From contig CAHJWL010000004.1 of assembly GCA_903642235.1 (NCBI GenBank), positions 310,001 through 374,000 on the forward strand: a stretch of DNA of 64,000 bases, given 5' to 3'. How positions within the stretch are numbered: the first letter of the stretch is position 1; every line of letters starts with the position of its first letter. A model generated the notes under the pieces. The model ran no database searches. It was not told the DNA's origin and saw nothing but the letters and a program-made list of their open reading frames with translations. The stretch comes from Acidobacteriaceae bacterium. Its GTDB lineage: Bacteria > Acidobacteriota > Terriglobia > Terriglobales > Acidobacteriaceae. Shown piece by piece: positions 61,155 to 64,000 of this stretch. The translations under genes and the position numbers were made by a program.

Positions 61155-64000
61155 CTAGAAGTTGATTTTGATAGCGCCCTGCAACACGCGCGCCGGAGCC
61201 GCAGACACGGCTTTCCCGAAAGTCGTATTGAGGTCGCTGTAGTTGCCGTCGATGGCAGACGGCCCGAAAAACTGGGTGTGGTTGAAGACGTTAAAGGCTT
61301 CTACTCGGAACAGCAGCGCTGTGCTTTCTGTCAGAGCCAGATGTTTGGCTATGGCCATGTCGAAGTTGTCCTGGCCCGGGCCGGGGAAGAAACGTCGCCG
61401 TGCTGTACCCGTCGTTCCCAATGCGTTGGCAGTAAAAGCAGCGCTGCTGAAATAGTTGTTGCCGCTCTTGCGCGGGTTGCCGTTCAGGTGCAGTGACGCA
61501 CCGTTGTAGTCCGGCTCGTCAATGGTGGAGTTATTCACGCCGTTGTCAGTGGTTCCCAGTAGGGAATTGTCGCCGTTGGTAGCCAACGTGACAGGGAAGC
61601 CGGTGGAAAGGTGCGTGATGCCGGAGACAGTCCAGCCGGTGGTCAGCCGGCTCGGCTTCAGCCACTGGTCGAACGGCAGGTTGTATTCGTAGCTGATGAC
61701 GAAGTTTTGCGCGATGTCCCAAGCCGACAAGGCGTAGCTCAGGCGCGGGTCGATCGGATTGACAGCCTCGCCGATGCTGGAAGACTGGTCCATGGATCTT
61801 CCGTAGGTGTACGCTGCCGCGAACTGCAGGCGCGTCGAGGTATACCGCGCACTGAGTTGCAGGGCGTTGTAGTTGGCATTGCCCACTGTGGACTGAAGGG
61901 CGTTGTCGCCGAAGCTTGGTCCGAGCGTGGTTCGCGTACCTAGCACCTCGGTCCCATCAGGTCTCTGATACTCGCTGTCAGCGCCGTTCGGGCCGCAAGT
62001 GATTGTTCCTGCCAAGACCTGGCTTGGCTGGCTGAGGCTCAGGCAGAGCGCCGCGTTGCCAGGATTGGCATCCAGCAGCACAAGCTGATGGTGGCTTGCA
62101 TTGCCCACGTACCCTGCCGTGAGTACGGTGTGCGCACCCATTTGCTGCTCGACCTGCAGCGTCCACTCCTGCGTGTAAGGAGTTTTATTGTGGATATCAA
62201 AGCCGGGGATGCCGCTGATCGGGCTGAACTGACTCCAATCGATGTTCCGGTCCGGGTGCTGGCTCGATGAGTTGAGTGGAGCGAAGGTATAGGGAAACGG
62301 CTGACCGTTGTTCTGGCCCGTTGCAGCAGAAACAAAAGGTGTAGCGAAGAGGGGCGGTGCTGGGCTGGTGTAAGTGTTGCCATAGGGCGCATTAGCGGCA
62401 AGCACACCGATCGACAGCGCATTATAGGCGGTGTAAAACATGCCGTAGCTGCCGCGGATACTGGTCTGGCCTGCCCCACGGACGAGCGACGAAAGAGCGT
62501 TGCCGCTGGACCACGCAAAGCCGACGCGTGGTGCAAAACTCTTCTCACGTGTAGGTGCCAGAGTCTCGGGAATATTTGGGTCGCCGGGATACAGGATGCC
62601 GCGAGGCGCGAACGGAAAGACGACGGACTGCGCTCCCGGGACAAAGGTGGAGATCTGGTTGTACTTTTCAGACCATGGACGAATGCGATCCCAGCGCAGG
62701 CCGTAGTTGAAGACCAGGTTCGGCGTAGCTCGCCAGCTATCCTGCGCGAATGCGCCGACATAGAAGTTGCGTGCATAAAACGGATTGAGCTGGCTCTGGT
62801 TGTAGAGCGTCGGCGTGCCGATCAGGAAGTCGGCGAAGTCGACACCGGTCTCCGTCCCGTTGAAGACAAAGTTGCCGTTGAACTGTGCGATTGGATGGGC
62901 GTTGACCTGGTCGTTGTGATACTGCGCACCGAACTTCAAGGTGTGATTGCCGATGATGCGGGTGAAGCTGTCAAGGACCTGATAGGTGTTGTTGCTCTGG
63001 GTCAGCTGATTCGCTGCGGCACCAGTGGAGAAAGCATTGAAGTTGAGGTTCTCCACGCTCTCTCCCTTGGGATCGAGGGCAACAATGCTGGGTGAGCCAT
63101 CGGTGTTGGTGAACCCTTGGGAAGCCAGACTGACGCCCTTGCCTCCTACGGGTTCGCCCAGATCTGTGTAGTCGCGAAAGTAACTGCTGTGGAGTTCATT
63201 GACGGCCTTTGGTCCGAACGTGGTTGTAAGGCCGATGGTTGCGAGCTGCGCGCGGCCCGTGGTCAGGGCGTTGAAGCCCGGAACGCTGGCTCCGCTTTGC
63301 GCGACCGGGTACGGACTGTCAAGGCGGAAGTCGTCGGCGAAATAGTAGCCGGAGAGTAGGCCGATACGAGTGTTGAAGTCCACGCGAGCCGCGCCTTTAT
63401 CGTCGCGCAGTAGCTGATTGGAGCGGGATGTTGCGAAGCCGCCCGCCGTGTTGGGGGCAGGGATGTACTGCAGCAGGCGCTGCGCCGGGGTGGACCATGC
63501 GCGTTGCGGGATGATCCCGCCGGGAAAGACGCATTGGCCGGCAGGGCAGCCTGGATAGTAGTAGGCCTCTCCAGCGGTGACGGGCGTACCGAGTCTCTGC
63601 GCTAGAAGGCCGGCGAGGTAGGGGCCGCTGACAGAGGTAAGAGGCTGCCCCGAAGCCGGATCGTAGAATGTCCCCGCTGCTTGGTCTGTAAAGTTGCCGG
63701 TCCGATCCGCAGTGCTGGGCACTCCGATCACGCCTGTGGAGATGCCCTGTGTCTGGCGCGTGCCCTGGTAATCGACGAAGAAGAATGTCTTGTCGCGGCG
63801 AATAGGACCGCCAACTGTGCCTCCGAATTGGTTCTGGCGGTAGACGCCGCGATCGGGAGAGAAGTAGTTGCGCGCATCGAGCGACGTGTTGCGCAGAAAA
63901 TCAAAGGCATTGCCGTGAAACCGATTCGTGCCGGACTTGGTGACGACGTTCACCTGGCCCCCACTGAATTCTCCATACTGCGCGTCGAAGTTCGCTGTCA
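61155..64000 (-). CDS. Oar-like TonB-dependent receptor, N-terminus beyond window edge
   Basis: The frame is open to the right edge (~948 codons visible). It begins within the plug (AQYGEFSGGQVNVVTKSGTN) and covers the barrel: HGNAFDFLRNTSLDARNYF, GGTVGGPIRRDKTFFFVDYQ, and the end VLQGAIKINF. The carboxypeptidase-regulatory-like domain and signal peptide must lie outside. It belongs to the same superfamily as 3888-7361 and 39237-42509 but to a different subgroup (RRDKTFFFVDYQGTRQTQG). Substrate unknown. Confidence 0.85.
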   Translation of the reverse strand, partial: TANFDAQYGEFSGGQVNVVTKSGTNRFHGNAFDFLRNTSLDARNYFSPDRGVYRQNQFGGTVGGPIRRDKTFFFVDYQGTRQTQGISTGVIGVPSTADRTGNFTDQAAGTFYDPASGQPLTSVSGPYLAGLLAQRLGTPVTAGEAYYYPGCPAGQCVFPGGIIPQRAWSTPAQRLLQYIPAPNTAGGFATSRSNQLLRDDKGAARVDFNTRIGLLSGYYFADDFRLDSPYPVAQSGASVPGFNALTTGRAQLATIGLTTTFGPKAVNELHSSYFRDYTDLGEPVGGKGVSLASQGFTNTDGSPSIVALDPKGESVENLNFNAFSTGAAANQLTQSNNTYQVLDSFTRIIGNHTLKFGAQYHNDQVNAHPIAQFNGNFVFNGTETGVDFADFLIGTPTLYNQSQLNPFYARNFYVGAFAQDSWRATPNLVFNYGLRWDRIRPWSEKYNQISTFVPGAQSVVFPFAPRGILYPGDPNIPETLAPTREKSFAPRVGFAWSSGNALSSLVRGAGQTSIRGSYGMFYTAYNALSIGVLAANAPYGNTYTSPAPPLFATPFVSAATGQNNGQPFPYTFAPLNSSSQHPDRNIDWSQFSPISGIPGFDIHNKTPYTQEWTLQVEQQMGAHTVLTAGYVGNASHHQLVLLDANPGNAALCLSLSQPSQVLAGTITCGPNGADSEYQRPDGTEVLGTRTTLGPSFGDNALQSTVGNANYNALQLSARYTSTRLQFAAAYTYGRSMDQSSSIGEAVNPIDPRLSYALSAWDIAQNFVISYEYNLPFDQWLKPSRLTTGWTVSGITHLSTGFPVTLATNGDNSLLGTTDNGVNNSTIDEPDYNGASLHLNGNPRKSGNNYFSSAAFTANALGTTGTARRRFFPGPGQDNFDMAIAKHLALTESTALLFRVEAFNVFNHTQFFGPSAIDGNYSDLNTTFGKAVSAAPARVLQGAIKINF

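Overview
The window looks like chromosome from an Acidobacteriota member, probably Terriglobales/Acidobacteriaceae. It carries three very large Oar-type outer-membrane receptors (N-terminal carboxypeptidase-regulatory-like domain followed by a TonB-dependent barrel), a DUF1800 lipoprotein, a PEP-CTERM protein, a DmpA-type peptidase and an imuA-imuB-dnaE2 mutagenesis operon. This assignment rests on gene content alone. There are no rRNA genes, no convincing tRNA genes and no CRISPR array.

Layout. 1-3.9 kb: a DUF1800 lipoprotein running off the left edge and a single-domain response regulator. 3.9-10.7 kb: Oar-like receptor plus S9 peptidase, convergent with a P1/DmpA peptidase. 10.6-12.5 kb: an ArdC-like/DUF6908 plasmid-type operon behind a long structured leader. 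12.6-17.5 kb: PEP-CTERM protein, a complete SDR-SDR-TetR module with twin operators, then a decayed TetR/SDR pair fused to a histidine-kinase scrap. 17.9-27.2 kb: GT39-like glycosyltransferase, small hypotheticals, an SRAP protein lacking its catalytic Cys, a secreted PLD nuclease, an ArsR operon and a siderophore receptor-PepSY operon. 27.4-33.7 kb: imuA-imuB-dnaE2 plus two tiny genes. 33.9-37.1 kb: a second copy of the structured leader, split by a group II intron. 37.1-38.8 kb: a tyrosine-integrase module bracketed by CTAG-rich palindromes. 39.2-45.1 kb: Oar receptor, sulfatase and formylglycine-generating enzyme. 45.3-52.5 kb: umuC split by a 5.9-kb transposon with two large tyrosine recombinases, carrying a second SDR-SDR-TetR module. 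52.6-61.1 kb: PAS histidine kinase, DUF433/PIN-like toxin-antitoxin pair, TIR-domain protein, large membrane protein, a frameshifted SDR and a serine recombinase. 61.2-64 kb: third Oar receptor, running off the right edge.

The most notable structures are four. (1) A ~390-nt leader, rich in compensating hairpins, sits upstream of two unrelated plasmid-type genes; the second copy is cut by a group II intron whose ends can be read by comparison with the first. (2) A transposon with 13-bp perfect terminal inverted repeats lies inside umuC; both flanks of umuC are visible, and the cargo is a paralogue of a chromosomal module 30 kb away. (3) A small family of CTAG-rich palindromes flanks an integrase module and abuts the broken umuC. 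(4) A ~30-bp intergenic repeat is scattered through the window. Several genes carry single-base frameshifts (16.57, 16.9, 38.25, 50.35 and 59.98 kb), which are either real decay or base-calling errors and should be resolved before functional conclusions are drawn.
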